DNA of 39,913 nt from an uncultured Alcanivorax sp. (GCF_947258575.1 NZ_CAMYIV010000001.1:1-39913), one strand, 5' to 3'. Numbered from the stretch's first letter, positions 25,083-33,642 are shown. Program-made: numbers and translations. Notes: generated by a model not told the origin, from the sequence alone.

Positions 25083-25604
25083 TTAATCCCACTGCTGAGG
25101 CACTTCTTGCAGTTCGTCCAGGCTATAGCCCCGGTCGCGGGCGATGTTTTTCAGTTTGGTGTAGGTGGCGTCGCTGAGATGCGGTTGGCGGGCCATGATC
25201 CAGAGGTAATCGCGTTTTTCACGGCCGATGATGGTGGTCTGGTAGTCCTCATCCACATATAGCACCCGGAAATCCGCCTTGAAGGGCCAGATAAAACGCA
25301 TGCCCCAGATGGCCGGGTCCACGTCGCTGACGAAACCGGTGGGGGTCATCCGCTTGAATTCACCGTCAAATCCGCCTTTGCGGAAGGTGAAGGTGGTGGC
25401 GATCTTGTTGGGGCCAATGCGCTTGTAGTTCTCCATCGCATTGTAGGCGCCCTTTTCCGGCAAGGTGGGGATGTTGGCGATCACGTACCAGTCGCCCATG
25501 AAACGGTCCAGATTCAGGTTATCTGCAATCTGGATGGGGTCTTGCGGGTGGGTTTGGCAGGCTTGCAGCATGATCAGACTCACAATGATAAGGATGCGGC
25601 GCAT
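25083..25604 (-). CDS. blc: outer-membrane lipocalin, Blc type
   Basis: A 173-residue bacterial lipocalin that binds lipids such as lysophospholipids or fatty acids at the outer membrane. The signal peptide MRRILIIVSLIMLQAC ends in a lipobox (Cys16). The lipocalin motif NLDRFMGDWYVIANIPT (G-x-W) is near residue 30, YRIGPNKIAT-like strands and the late DYLWIMARQP segment fit Blc. GGAGA precedes the ATG. It stands alone among repeats; no partner gene is visible. Confidence 0.92.
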   Translation of the reverse strand: MRRILIIVSLIMLQACQTHPQDPIQIADNLNLDRFMGDWYVIANIPTLPEKGAYNAMENYKRIGPNKIATTFTFRKGGFDGEFKRMTPTGFVSDVDPAIWGMRFIWPFKADFRVLYVDEDYQTTIIGREKRDYLWIMARQPHLSDATYTKLKNIARDRGYSLDELQEVPQQWD

Positions 25605-25715
25605 TGGGGATCTCCTTTATGCAGAGATTGCCGCAAGCCGGGACAAGGCGAGGTGAATGTGTTTTTGAGGGATCAGGTTGGTGGGGGGCCGAATGACCCA
25701 AGCCGTGAAGGGTAT

Positions 25716-25785
25716 GTTGTAGGAGCTATGCTTGCATGGCGAACCGGGCCCAGGATGTTCGCCATGCAAGCATAGCTCCTACAAC
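25716..25785. repeat. BIME, REP family B, perfect 29-base arms
   Basis: Arms 25716-25744 and 25757-25785 are perfect inverted copies (GTTGTAGGAGCTATGCTTGC...) with a 12-base spacer, CGGGCCCAGGAT in part self-pairing. The absence of mismatches points to recent formation or active maintenance. It sits between the molybdopterin oxidoreductase and lipocalin genes. The rest of the gap 25605-25885 shows nothing else I can support. Confidence 0.9.
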
Positions 25786-25885
25786 GACAGCGGCTTTAGA
25801 GTATTGATGGGGGTGCATTTGACCCGTGCTCACCGCCCCTGGCCGCAATGTGTTTTGCCGCATCTGCAAAGCTCAGGCTTACGCT

Positions 25886-28135
25886 CTACCCCGCTTTCTT
25901 CCGGCCCTTGGCGGCTTTGGCGGGCTCTACTTTTACCGGGATGCCGTTGAGCTGGGCCATGGCAGTGACCGCTTCGACGCGGTTGCTGCCGATGATGTCG
26001 TTGACGCTCTGCCCGGCCACCCTGCGGGCGACCCCCAATTGCACGCCTTCGCGGTCATGGCCCCAACCATGGGGGACGCTGATCACGCCGGGCATGATGT
26101 CGTCGCAGAGCCAGGCAGGCAGGGTGATGGTGCCAGCCGGGGTGCTGACCACCACGTCGTCACCGTCGGCCACGGCCAGCCGTTTGCCATCGTCCGGGTG
26201 GATCATGGCGTTGCAGCGGCCCTTCCCTTTTACCAGCCGCTGGCTGTTATGCATCCAGGAGTTGTTGCTGCGTATATGGCGGCGGCCAATCATCAGCATC
26301 TGCTCAGGCGCCACCGGTTTGGGCGCCGGCAACCCTTGCAGGGCCCGGAAATACAGGGCCGGCACCAAGTTGATGCGCTGATCCCGGGTGAACAGGCGCT
26401 CAGGAAGCATGGGCTCCAGTGGCCCAAGGTCCATGCCATGGGGTTGCGCCAGCAGCTTTTTCAGGGTCAGCCCCTTACGTTCACCTCTGAGCACCTTCCA
26501 GGCCACTTTGGGTAGCGAGTGCAATCCATCGCGGCGCAGGTCATCCAGCACCTTGCCGCCAGTGCCGTAGGGCCCCAGGCGCAAGCCCAGATCCACCAGC
26601 CCGCGATCACCCAGCTTGCGAACGAAACGGTCAGTGGCGGCAATTTGCAGGCGGGTTTTGCGGTCCCGGGCGCGCAGGCGATTCAGCCTGGTGGTGAGGC
26701 CGTTGAGGATTTCCCAATCGTGCAGGGTACCTTCAGGCTTGGGCACCAACGGCGGGGTGAATTTGACCACGTTGCGCACCGCCACCGCCTGGAAGATGGG
26801 GTCGAACTGGGCATGCTCCAGTTGCCCGGTAGGCGGCAGGATGATGTCCGCATGGCGAGTGGTTTCGTTGATGTAGAAGTCGATGCTGACCATGAAATCC
26901 AGATTGTTCAGGGCCTGGTCCAGCTTCTGGCCATCCGGACATGACAACACCGGGTTACCGGCATGGGAAACAAAGGCTTTTACCTGCCCCTTGCCCGGGG
27001 TAAGCATTTCGTCGGCCAGGGTAGTGACCGGGAACTCGCCACCGAATTCCGGGTAGCCATGAACCCGGCTGCGATACCTGTCGAAGCTGCCGGTGTCGCC
27101 GCTGAGAGCGCCAATGGCCACGATATCGAAGGCGGGTTTGGTGAACATGACGCCGCCTTCCCGGTCCAGGTTGCCGGTGAGGATGTTGATCACATACACC
27201 AGCCAGGCACTGAGTGTGCTGTGGGCACTGGTGGTGACGCCAACGCGGGAATAGATGGCAGCGCGCGGCGCGGCGGCGATGTCGCGGGCCAGTTTGCGGA
27301 TAGCATCGGCGGGCAGGCCCACGGTCTCGGCCACTTTTTCCGGTTTCCAGTTGGCCACCAGGCGGGCCATGTCCTTTTTGCCATCGAGGATGCCGTCCAG
27401 CTGGCCCGGGGCCACCAGCAGCTCCTCGAACAGCACCTGAGCAATGGCCAGCAGCAGGTAGACGTCGGTACCCGGGCGCACGAAGTGGTGTTCGTCAGCC
27501 ACCTTGGCGGTTTCGGTGCGACGCGGGTCGATGACCACCACCTTGCCGCCCCGTTTCTGCAGGGCCTTCAGGCGCCCTTTCACATCCGGCACGGTCATGA
27601 TGGAGCCGTTGGAGGCCAGCGGGTTGCCACCGATGATCAGGAAATAGTCGGTGCGATCCACATCCGGGATCGGGAACAGGGCCTGGTGGCCGAACAGTTG
27701 CCAGGTGGCCAGCATATGGGGAAGCTGGTCGGCGGACGTGGCGCTGTAGCGCTGGCGGCTGCGCAGGGCCTTGACGAAGGGCAACAGGGTCAACAGTGCG
27801 CCGTGGTTATGGGCGGTGGGATTGCCGAAGTACAGCGCCACCGAGTCCTTGCCGTGGACCTCCTGGATGTTATGCAGGCGCCGGGCAGTCTCGTCCAGGG
27901 CTTCATCCCAGCTGATCGGCACCCAGCCGTCGGCGGTGCGCTTCACCGGGTGGCGCAGGCGGTCCGGGTCGTGGTGCAGGTCCTGCAGGGCCACGGCCTT
28001 GGGGCAGATGTGGCCTTTGCTGAACGGGTCCTCCTTGTCGCCACGGATGGCCAGAATCTCGTCACCGCGGTGCTCGATCTCGATACCGCACATGGCTTCG
28101 CAGAGATTGCAGGTGTGGTAATGCGTCCGTTTCAT
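25886..28135 (-). CDS. molybdopterin-dependent oxidoreductase
   Basis: A 749-residue enzyme of the DMSO-reductase/formate-dehydrogenase superfamily. The N-terminal 4Fe-4S site is C9-x2-C12-x3-C16-x27-C44 (HTCNLCEAMCG ... GHICPKA). Next come the Mo-bisPGD domain (NPTAHNHGALL, TSADQLPH, VVVIDPRRTETAKVADEH) and the C-terminal cofactor domain (VVVSTPAGTITLPAWL, ISVPHGWGHD). There is no Tat signal, so it is probably cytoplasmic. No electron-transfer subunit, chaperone or cofactor gene adjoins it, and its substrate cannot be inferred. GAGG lies six bases before the ATG. The Lys/Gly-rich C-terminus ends close to the family B BIME. Confidence 0.9.
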   Translation of the reverse strand: MKRTHYHTCNLCEAMCGIEIEHRGDEILAIRGDKEDPFSKGHICPKAVALQDLHHDPDRLRHPVKRTADGWVPISWDEALDETARRLHNIQEVHGKDSVALYFGNPTAHNHGALLTLLPFVKALRSRQRYSATSADQLPHMLATWQLFGHQALFPIPDVDRTDYFLIIGGNPLASNGSIMTVPDVKGRLKALQKRGGKVVVIDPRRTETAKVADEHHFVRPGTDVYLLLAIAQVLFEELLVAPGQLDGILDGKKDMARLVANWKPEKVAETVGLPADAIRKLARDIAAAPRAAIYSRVGVTTSAHSTLSAWLVYVINILTGNLDREGGVMFTKPAFDIVAIGALSGDTGSFDRYRSRVHGYPEFGGEFPVTTLADEMLTPGKGQVKAFVSHAGNPVLSCPDGQKLDQALNNLDFMVSIDFYINETTRHADIILPPTGQLEHAQFDPIFQAVAVRNVVKFTPPLVPKPEGTLHDWEILNGLTTRLNRLRARDRKTRLQIAATDRFVRKLGDRGLVDLGLRLGPYGTGGKVLDDLRRDGLHSLPKVAWKVLRGERKGLTLKKLLAQPHGMDLGPLEPMLPERLFTRDQRINLVPALYFRALQGLPAPKPVAPEQMLMIGRRHIRSNNSWMHNSQRLVKGKGRCNAMIHPDDGKRLAVADGDDVVVSTPAGTITLPAWLCDDIMPGVISVPHGWGHDREGVQLGVARRVAGQSVNDIIGSNRVEAVTAMAQLNGIPVKVEPAKAAKGRKKAG

Positions 28136-28200
28136 CCGTGACCTCGTCCTGGCGCTATGGCTTGGAGTGTTCTTGATAGCAGAGGTGCAAGGAGGATGCC

Positions 28201-28320
28201 ATGACTTGTCGGGAAAAAAGGGCTGATGCCATCGGGGAGTGGCTCAACAGGGCCTGTTTGGTTGTCGCCTTATGCACATGTCAGAACCACCTTCATCACG
28301 GACCATTAAGAACCCGCTGA
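28201..28320 (+). CDS. possible small protein, 39 aa, with perfect Shine-Dalgarno
   Basis: A 39-codon plus-strand frame preceded by AAGGAGG exactly five bases before its ATG, the best ribosome-binding site in the window. The product starts MTCREKRADAIGEWLNRACL, has a short hydrophobic CLVVALC and a His-rich end, with four Cys residues. It is divergent from the oxidoreductase gene and convergent with the RAYT gene. No promoter or family is recognised. The site could be chance, so confidence is low. Confidence 0.3.
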   Translation: MTCREKRADAIGEWLNRACLVVALCTCQNHLHHGPLRTR

Positions 28321-28324
28321 TTTC

Positions 28325-28768
28325 TTATAGCCAGGCCGCATTCCAATAGGGGTACTCCCCTACCCGTTCAACCAGGCCGGCCCGGAGCGGGTTGGCGATG
28401 ATGTATCGCGCCGTGGGCAACAGGTCCTTGTCCGCACGCAGGGCATGATCATGAAAACCTCTCTGCCAGAGAGGAATACCGGCAAGCCTCGAGGCTCTGC
28501 TTTTGATCATTCTGACCGTCTGCGACAACGCATAGGTATCCCGTAGGGAGAACAGCCAGTGCACGAGATCCGGCATAACCACATAACACCAGGTATGGCT
28601 GGCCGCTATCTGATCCGAATAGTGAATTGCCCTGCAAAGATGACGGGCGATTTGATGATTCAGGAAAAAGGGAGATCTTGCTGCAGTAACACAGGTGACC
28701 AGATAGGTTTGTCCGATCTGGCTGCAACGGCCTTTACGCAGATTTTCACCCTGAAAGATTGTGGTCAT
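28325..28768 (-). CDS. REP-associated tyrosine transposase (RAYT), damaged HUH motif
   Basis: A Y1_Tnp-type protein of 147 residues with LRKGRCSQIGQTYLVTCVT near the start and the catalytic Tyr (Tyr122) in ARYIIANPLRAGLVER. The metal-binding HUH motif, normally MPDHVHWL, reads MPDLVHWL here. Leu68 replaces the first His, by a codon CTC where CAC is expected (28565-28567, minus strand); His70 remains. The reading frame is otherwise intact. The family binds and cuts REP hairpins, and family B REPs lie on both sides (25716-25785, 28910-28937). The protein may be inactive for cleavage but could still bind. An alternative ATG is at 28783. Confidence 0.88.
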   Translation of the reverse strand: MTTIFQGENLRKGRCSQIGQTYLVTCVTAARSPFFLNHQIARHLCRAIHYSDQIAASHTWCYVVMPDLVHWLFSLRDTYALSQTVRMIKSRASRLAGIPLWQRGFHDHALRADKDLLPTARYIIANPLRAGLVERVGEYPYWNAAWL

Positions 28769-28909
28769 ACCGCCAGTTTTCATGGCGTAGCGGGAAAGCG
28801 GTATCGGTAATATCTTATTTGTCTGTAGGAATGAGGCTTTAGGCTGGGATGATCCGATAGGTTTGCGGAATGGGTCGCCGTTGTCGTGTTATTGAACGGT
28901 TGGGGGGTG

Positions 28910-28937
28910 GTTCGCCATGCAAGCATAGCTCCTACAA
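28910..28937. repeat. single REP of family B
   Basis: GTTCGCCATGCAAGCATAGC and the following TCCTACAA match the right arm of the BIME at 25716-25785 base for base, but no inverted partner is nearby. It lies upstream of the RAYT gene and downstream of the porin terminator. Confidence 0.85.
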
Positions 28938-28957
28938 AAACCGCCTGAGCCTTAGAC

Positions 28958-28982
28958 AAAAAAAGCCCGCCATAAGGCGGGC
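28958..28982 (-). terminator. Rho-independent terminator of the porin gene
   Basis: Read on the minus strand, GCCCGCC-TTAT-GGCGGGC is followed by a run of seven T. It ends the porin transcript about 65 bases after the stop codon. The 7-bp GC-rich stem with a tetraloop is a classical intrinsic terminator. Confidence 0.9.
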
Positions 28983-29047
28983 AGCTGTCACTTGCGTCGA
29001 GGAAAAGCTTGGCTGGGGGAGCGGGCTCCCGCCAGCCTTATTTTTAT

Positions 29048-30046
29048 TTAGAACTTGTGTTCCATGCCAAGGCCGAAGATGGTTTCTTCTTCGTCAGCCA
29101 GGTCGAAGTCGAGCTGGGTGCCGTAGACGTAGACTTTGCTGGCTTTGGCCAGTTTGTAGTCTGCGCCCAGGCTTACCTGAGTCACTTCTTCGTCAGACTG
29201 GTCGCCGTCGGTCATGCCGTACTGGGCTTTCAGTTTTACACGGTCGATCTTCATTGCCGCGCTGACCACGATGGAAGAATCTTCACCGTCGCCTTCAGTC
29301 TCTTCAGCCAGCTGGTACAGAGCGCCCAGTTCGAAGTTACCCGGCTTCAGGCCAGCTGCCAGACGGGTAATGTCCAGGCTTTCAACACCGGTGCTGTCAG
29401 CGATCAGCTCGTCAGACATGTCGGTATCGCGGGAGATGGCGCCGTAGAACATGTCTTTCTCGGCAACCAGGGAGATGGAAGTGGTATCAGCGATATCGGT
29501 ATCCGCTTCGCCATCTGCATCTACATCGTCACCTTCACCCGGGATGAACGCCACGTTCAGGGTGATCATGTCGGCCAGTTTGGGAGTGCTGTACTGGATG
29601 ATGTTGGACACACGGTTTTCACCGGCCAGCACATTCTTGATATCGCCACCGATATCGTTGAACTGGTCGATTTTGCCCTGTGCTTTTTTGGTCGGGGTGT
29701 CGAACTTACCCGCTTTGATGGTACCGAAGGAGCCTTCCAGGCCACCGAAGATGTTACGCTGGGTGAAAGTCTGGCCACTCTTGTCGCCGTCATCCACGCT
29801 GATTTCGAACTCAGCCTGGTAGATGGCTTTCAGGTTGGCCACGTCCAGGTCGAAATCCCCTTTTACACCCAGACGGGATGCGTTGCTGTTCAGCTCCCAG
29901 GTGTCTTCGCTGGTGGTGCCGTCGTCAACGTCAGAGTTTTCCAGAGAAACGTTTACTTTACCGTAGACAGTCGGACCGTCAGCCAGAGCCAGGCCAGGAA
30001 ATGCAACGGCAGCCCCCACAGCGATCGCAAGCAAATTCTTTTTCAT
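29048..30046 (-). CDS. outer-membrane porin (gram-negative general porin family)
   Basis: A 332-residue beta-barrel porin. The Sec signal peptide ends LALA (cleavage after residue 22), mature sequence starting DGPTVYGKVNVSLE. The middle shows FGGLEGSFGTIKAGKFDTP, the family's strand after which the constriction loop follows. The C-terminus ends in Phe (GLGMEHKF), the sorting signal for barrel assembly. Many Asp and Glu residues suggest an acidic protein, as usual in marine bacteria. AAGGAG lies seven bases before the ATG. It has its own terminator; solute specificity is unknown. Confidence 0.92.
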   Translation of the reverse strand: MKKNLLAIAVGAAVAFPGLALADGPTVYGKVNVSLENSDVDDGTTSEDTWELNSNASRLGVKGDFDLDVANLKAIYQAEFEISVDDGDKSGQTFTQRNIFGGLEGSFGTIKAGKFDTPTKKAQGKIDQFNDIGGDIKNVLAGENRVSNIIQYSTPKLADMITLNVAFIPGEGDDVDADGEADTDIADTTSISLVAEKDMFYGAISRDTDMSDELIADSTGVESLDITRLAAGLKPGNFELGALYQLAEETEGDGEDSSIVVSAAMKIDRVKLKAQYGMTDGDQSDEEVTQVSLGADYKLAKASKVYVYGTQLDFDLADEEETIFGLGMEHKF

Positions 30047-30412
30047 TCCAACACTCCTTCAATCAGGCAATATTTGTATGCAAAGCAACAGCGTGAATGA
30101 GACCTCGTCGTTCGGAGGTATCGTTTACTGCTTGGTGGCGCAGTATGGGGAGTTAGAGTGACGGAAAAGTTGCTCTAATGTGAAGTTTTTGTTTCAGCGG
30201 GAACTTTTGGGTAGTGAACACGGCAGAGCGCTTCTATAAAGCCGCCGTAACAGTAGGAGTTCCCTTTCAGGGGACGAACCGCGCGTTGCGCGGAAATCGG
30301 TCGTAGGACGATCAGGAGCACCAATACTCGACAGTTTTATCAGCAAGCGCTTGGCAAAGGCTGTTACCTCTTTTCCTCGCCAAGGCTCGGATTCGCACCT
30401 CAAGCGGTGCTC
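30047..30412. other. 366-base region between porin and mazG
   Basis: It includes the porin 5' leader, in which I could not fix a promoter, and a repeat-rich part. GCCGCCGTAACAGTAGGAG (about 30240-30258) faces GGTGCTCCTACAGCGGC near 30405-30421 as a distant inverted pair. Between them lies a small GC hairpin, CCGCGCGTTGCGCGG (about 30279-30293). This looks like a decayed REP cluster. Confidence 0.5.
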
Positions 30413-31198
30413 CTACAGCGGCTCCGTAGACGACCTTTTCGCCTTCTGCCAGGCGGCTTCCAGGGCGCCCTCGTCGAGGGTATTGAGGGGTTCTGGCTGG
30501 TCCTGCTCCATTTGCCGGAAGCGGCGTTCGAATTTGGCGGTGGCCTTGCGCAGGGCCTGTTCCGGGTTCAGTTTCAGGTGGCGGGACAGGTTTACCAGGG
30601 TGAACAGCACATCGCCGAATTCATCCTCAATGTCAGCACGGTCGCCACTGGCCAGGGCCTCATCCAGTTCCGCCAGTTCATGGTCCACCTGGCGGCGTAC
30701 CGGCGCCGTCTCCGGCCAGTCGAAGCCGACTTTGGCAGCTTTCTTCTGTACCTTGGCGGCCCGTTGCAGGGCTGGCAGGCCCGCGGGGACGCCATCCAGG
30801 GCGCTGTCGTGCTCCCTGCCCTTGGCAGCCCTCTCCTGCTGCTTGATGGCCTCCCAGTTGACCTTCACGGCCTGCTCGTCGGCGGCATCCGACTCACCGA
30901 ACACATGGGGGTGGCGACGCACCATCTTGTCGCATAGCACCTGAACCACGTCGTTGAAGTCGAACAGCCCCTGCTCCCGGGCGATCTGGGAATGGAACAC
31001 CACCTGCAACAACAGATCCCCCAGCTCCTCTTTGAGCTCCGGGTAATCCCGCTGGGCAATGGCCTCCGCCACCTCGAAGGCCTCCTCGATGGTATAGGGG
31101 GCAATGGAGTCGAAGTCCTGCTTCACATCCCAGGGGCACCCGGAGTCCGGGTCGCGGAGTTGGGCCATGATGGAGAGGAGGGTTTCGATGTTAGGCAT
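30413..31198 (-). CDS. mazG: nucleoside triphosphate pyrophosphohydrolase
   Basis: Hydrolyses NTPs to NMP and pyrophosphate. The 261 residues contain two MazG repeats: the first with GCPWDVKQDFDSIAPYTIEE and the metal-binding EEAFEVAEA / EELGDLL, the second with DHELAELDEAL and EDEFGDVLFTL. GAGG lies before the ATG. It is directly downstream of relA, as in E. coli and pseudomonads; the neighbour link with (p)ppGpp synthesis is known for this pair. Its TAG stop codon lies inside a REP-like stretch (GCTCCTACAGCGGC), and the last residues are low in conservation. Confidence 0.95.
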   Translation of the reverse strand: MPNIETLLSIMAQLRDPDSGCPWDVKQDFDSIAPYTIEEAFEVAEAIAQRDYPELKEELGDLLLQVVFHSQIAREQGLFDFNDVVQVLCDKMVRRHPHVFGESDAADEQAVKVNWEAIKQQERAAKGREHDSALDGVPAGLPALQRAAKVQKKAAKVGFDWPETAPVRRQVDHELAELDEALASGDRADIEDEFGDVLFTLVNLSRHLKLNPEQALRKATAKFERRFRQMEQDQPEPLNTLDEGALEAAWQKAKRSSTEPL

Positions 31199-31242
31199 GC
31201 TTTCCTCTGTTGGTAGCGGCCGTGCTTGCGAAATAGCGGCGT

Positions 31243-31277
31243 GGAGTAGTTAACAGTGAATAGTGAACAGTTAACAG
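31243..31277. repeat. 7-bp repeat array, left member of an inverted pair
   Basis: Units in phase are GGAGTAG, TTAACAG, TGAATAG, TGAACAG and TTAACAG, consensus TKAAYAG. The reverse complement is found at 31377-31411 and 35238-35272. It lies between relA and mazG, just upstream of the mazG start (minus strand). Confidence 0.8.
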
Positions 31278-31376
31278 CGCGCGGGCTGTCGCGATTATTC
31301 TTTCAAGCGACGAGGCCGCGCTCAAACAATGGGCGCGGCCTGAGGTGTTGCAGAACAGGAGACACTGCCCCGCGAA

Positions 31377-31411
31377 CTATTAACTATTCACTGTTAACTG
31401 TTCACTATTTC
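31377..31411. repeat. 7-bp repeat array carrying the relA stop codon
   Basis: Units CTATTAA, CTATTCA, CTGTTAA, CTGTTCA and CTATTTC are in phase and are reverse complements of the TKAAYAG units at 31243-31277. The last unit, GAAATAG on the minus strand, supplies the TAG stop of relA (31405-31407). The 99 bases between the two arrays include a GGCCGCGC / GCGCGGCC hairpin. Confidence 0.85.
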
Positions 31412-33642
31412 TTATACCGCCGCACCTCAAGCACACCCTTGAGCTGGTCCATCTTGGCCAGCACCTTGCCCAGATTGCCGAGGGTGGCGATTTCCAGGGT
31501 GAGGAGCATGGTGGCGGTGTTGTCGTCCTGGTGGGACTGGGTGTGGACGGCGGTGACATTGACCTTTTCGTTGGCCAGTACCGCGATCACATCCTTGAGC
31601 AGGCCCTGGCGATCCCAGGCACGCAGAAAGACATCCACCGGGTAGGTAATGCGGTCGGCTTCGCCCCAGGTGACTTCGATGACCCGGTTGGGGTCATCGC
31701 CCTGCATGGCCAGCAGCTTCTCACAGTCGGCCCGGTGTACGGTGACGCCGCGCCCGTGGGTGATAAAGCCCATGACCGGGTCGCCGGGGACCGGCTGACA
31801 GCAGCCGGCCATGTGAGTGAGCAGGTTGCCCACGCCCTGGATGGTCACATCGCCGGTTTTCGAGGCTTTGGGCTTGGACAACACCAGGTCCAGTTCCCGC
31901 TGGCTGTCATCCGGCTGCAGGGCCTGCACCTGATTGACCACATGCCCGGGGCGCAGGTCGCCGGCGCCCAGGGCCGCCAGCACGTCTTCGCCGGTTTTCA
32001 GGTTCAGATGCGGTGCCAGGGCATCCAGGTCCACCTTGTCCAGTGCCAGGCGGGACATCTCTCTCTCGAGAATGGCCTTGCCCTGAATGATGTGTGCATC
32101 GCGATCCTGGCGCTTGAACCACTGGTGAATACGCGCCCGCGCCGAGGACGTGGCCACGTAGCCCAGCGACGGGGTCAGCCAGTCGCGGCTGGGGCCGCCC
32201 TCCTTGGCGGTGAGGATGGTGACCTGCTCGCCGGTGTTAAGGGTGTAGTTGAGCGGCACGATGTGGCCATTGATCTTGGCACCCCGGCAGCGGTGCCCCA
32301 CTTCGGTGTGGATGTGATAGGCGAAGTCCACCGGGGTGGCGCCGGCTTCCAGATCCACCACGTGGCCCTCCGGGGTGAACACATAGACCCGGTCGCTGAC
32401 CAGGCCATGGCGCAGCTCGTCCACCATGGTGTCCGGGCTGTCTTCGCCCAGCTCTTCGTGCCATTCGAGTACCTGGCGTAACCAGGCAATACGCTGCTCG
32501 TAGTCGCTGACGCCGCTCTTGCCCTTCTTGGCGCCTTCCTTGTAGCGCCAGTGAGCGCACACCCCCAGCTCCGCCTCTTCATGCATGGTGAAGGTACGGA
32601 TCTGGACTTCCAGCATCTTGCGTTCCGGGCCCACCACGGCGGTGTGCAGGCTCTGGTAACCGTTGGCCTTGGGGCTGGCGATGTAGTCGTCGAATTCCTT
32701 GGGCACGTGCTGCCACAGGGAATGGACGATGCCCAGGGCGCCGTAGCAGTCACGCAGTTCCGGTACCAGCACCCGCACGGCGCGGACGTCGTAGACTTCG
32801 CCGAATTCCAGGTGCTTTTTCTGCATCTTCCGCCAGATGCTGTAGATATGCTTGGCCCGACCGTGGACTTCGGCGCCGTGGATGCCGTTTTTCTCCAGGT
32901 AGCCGCGCAGCTGCTCCAGGACATTGTCGATGTACTGTTCCCGGGCCAGGCGTTTTTCGTCGAGCAGTTTGGCGATCTTCTTGTAGGCACCGGGCTGCAG
33001 GTAGCGGAAGGACAGATCCTCCAGCTCCCACTTGAGCTGGCCAACCCCCAGCCGGTGGGCCAGCGGCGCGTAGATGTCGAAGATTTCCTGGGCCACTTTG
33101 CGCTGGCGCTCGGGCTCGGATTCCTTGACGGCACGGATGATCACGGTGCGCTCGGCCAGCTTCACCAGGGCCACGCGCACGTCGTCGACCATGGCCACCA
33201 GCATCTTGCGCATGTTGTCGAGCTGGCCGTCCTGCTGGCCGAGCACCGCCTTGCGGGTGGGGTTCAGGTTGGTGCTAATGGCGGCCATGCGCAGCACGCC
33301 TTCGATCAGGCGGGCCACGTCCGGGCCGAACTCCTTTTCCACTTCCGGCAGGGAGATCTGCCCTTCGCGCACGGAGCGGTAGAGAATGGCGGCGGGCAAC
33401 ACATCGGTATCGGCACCCAGGTCCACCAGCACTTCGGCCATTTCCAGACCGATATCCAGGCAGCCCTTGCCGTAGGGCCAGTGGCGACCGGCCGCTTCCC
33501 CGGCCATCTGGCACTGTTCCGCCCGCTCACAGGCCTGCTCCAGTGCCTCGCCGTTGCGTACCGGGGCCCGGGTATCAAGCTGCGCCAGCCAGTCACGCCA
33601 GTGACCGGTAGCGCCTTCTGTGGGACGACGTACCGTTACCAT
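31405..33642 (-). CDS. relA: GTP pyrophosphokinase, (p)ppGpp synthetase I
   Basis: Ribosome-associated stringent-response enzyme. From the ATG at 33642 (AAGGAA six bases upstream) it has 745 residues, like E. coli RelA, and starts MVTVRRPTEGATGHW; the frame's earlier start at 33681 is less likely. The N-terminal HD domain lacks the HD pair (AAILYRSVREG), marking it as RelA rather than SpoT. The synthetase domain has KANGYQSLHTAVVGP and EVQIRTFTMHEEAELGVCAHW. TGS (VYVFTPEGHVVDLEAGATPVDF) and a C-terminal ACT domain follow. The stop codon lies within a 7-bp repeat array. Confidence 0.95.
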   Translation of the reverse strand: MVTVRRPTEGATGHWRDWLAQLDTRAPVRNGEALEQACERAEQCQMAGEAAGRHWPYGKGCLDIGLEMAEVLVDLGADTDVLPAAILYRSVREGQISLPEVEKEFGPDVARLIEGVLRMAAISTNLNPTRKAVLGQQDGQLDNMRKMLVAMVDDVRVALVKLAERTVIIRAVKESEPERQRKVAQEIFDIYAPLAHRLGVGQLKWELEDLSFRYLQPGAYKKIAKLLDEKRLAREQYIDNVLEQLRGYLEKNGIHGAEVHGRAKHIYSIWRKMQKKHLEFGEVYDVRAVRVLVPELRDCYGALGIVHSLWQHVPKEFDDYIASPKANGYQSLHTAVVGPERKMLEVQIRTFTMHEEAELGVCAHWRYKEGAKKGKSGVSDYEQRIAWLRQVLEWHEELGEDSPDTMVDELRHGLVSDRVYVFTPEGHVVDLEAGATPVDFAYHIHTEVGHRCRGAKINGHIVPLNYTLNTGEQVTILTAKEGGPSRDWLTPSLGYVATSSARARIHQWFKRQDRDAHIIQGKAILEREMSRLALDKVDLDALAPHLNLKTGEDVLAALGAGDLRPGHVVNQVQALQPDDSQRELDLVLSKPKASKTGDVTIQGVGNLLTHMAGCCQPVPGDPVMGFITHGRGVTVHRADCEKLLAMQGDDPNRVIEVTWGEADRITYPVDVFLRAWDRQGLLKDVIAVLANEKVNVTAVHTQSHQDDNTATMLLTLEIATLGNLGKVLAKMDQLKGVLEVRRYKK

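Noticed and set aside
29009-30100. 363-codon plus-strand frame opposite the porin gene
   Set aside because: Antisense shadow: the minus strand encodes a porin with signal peptide, terminal Phe, ribosome-binding site and terminator.
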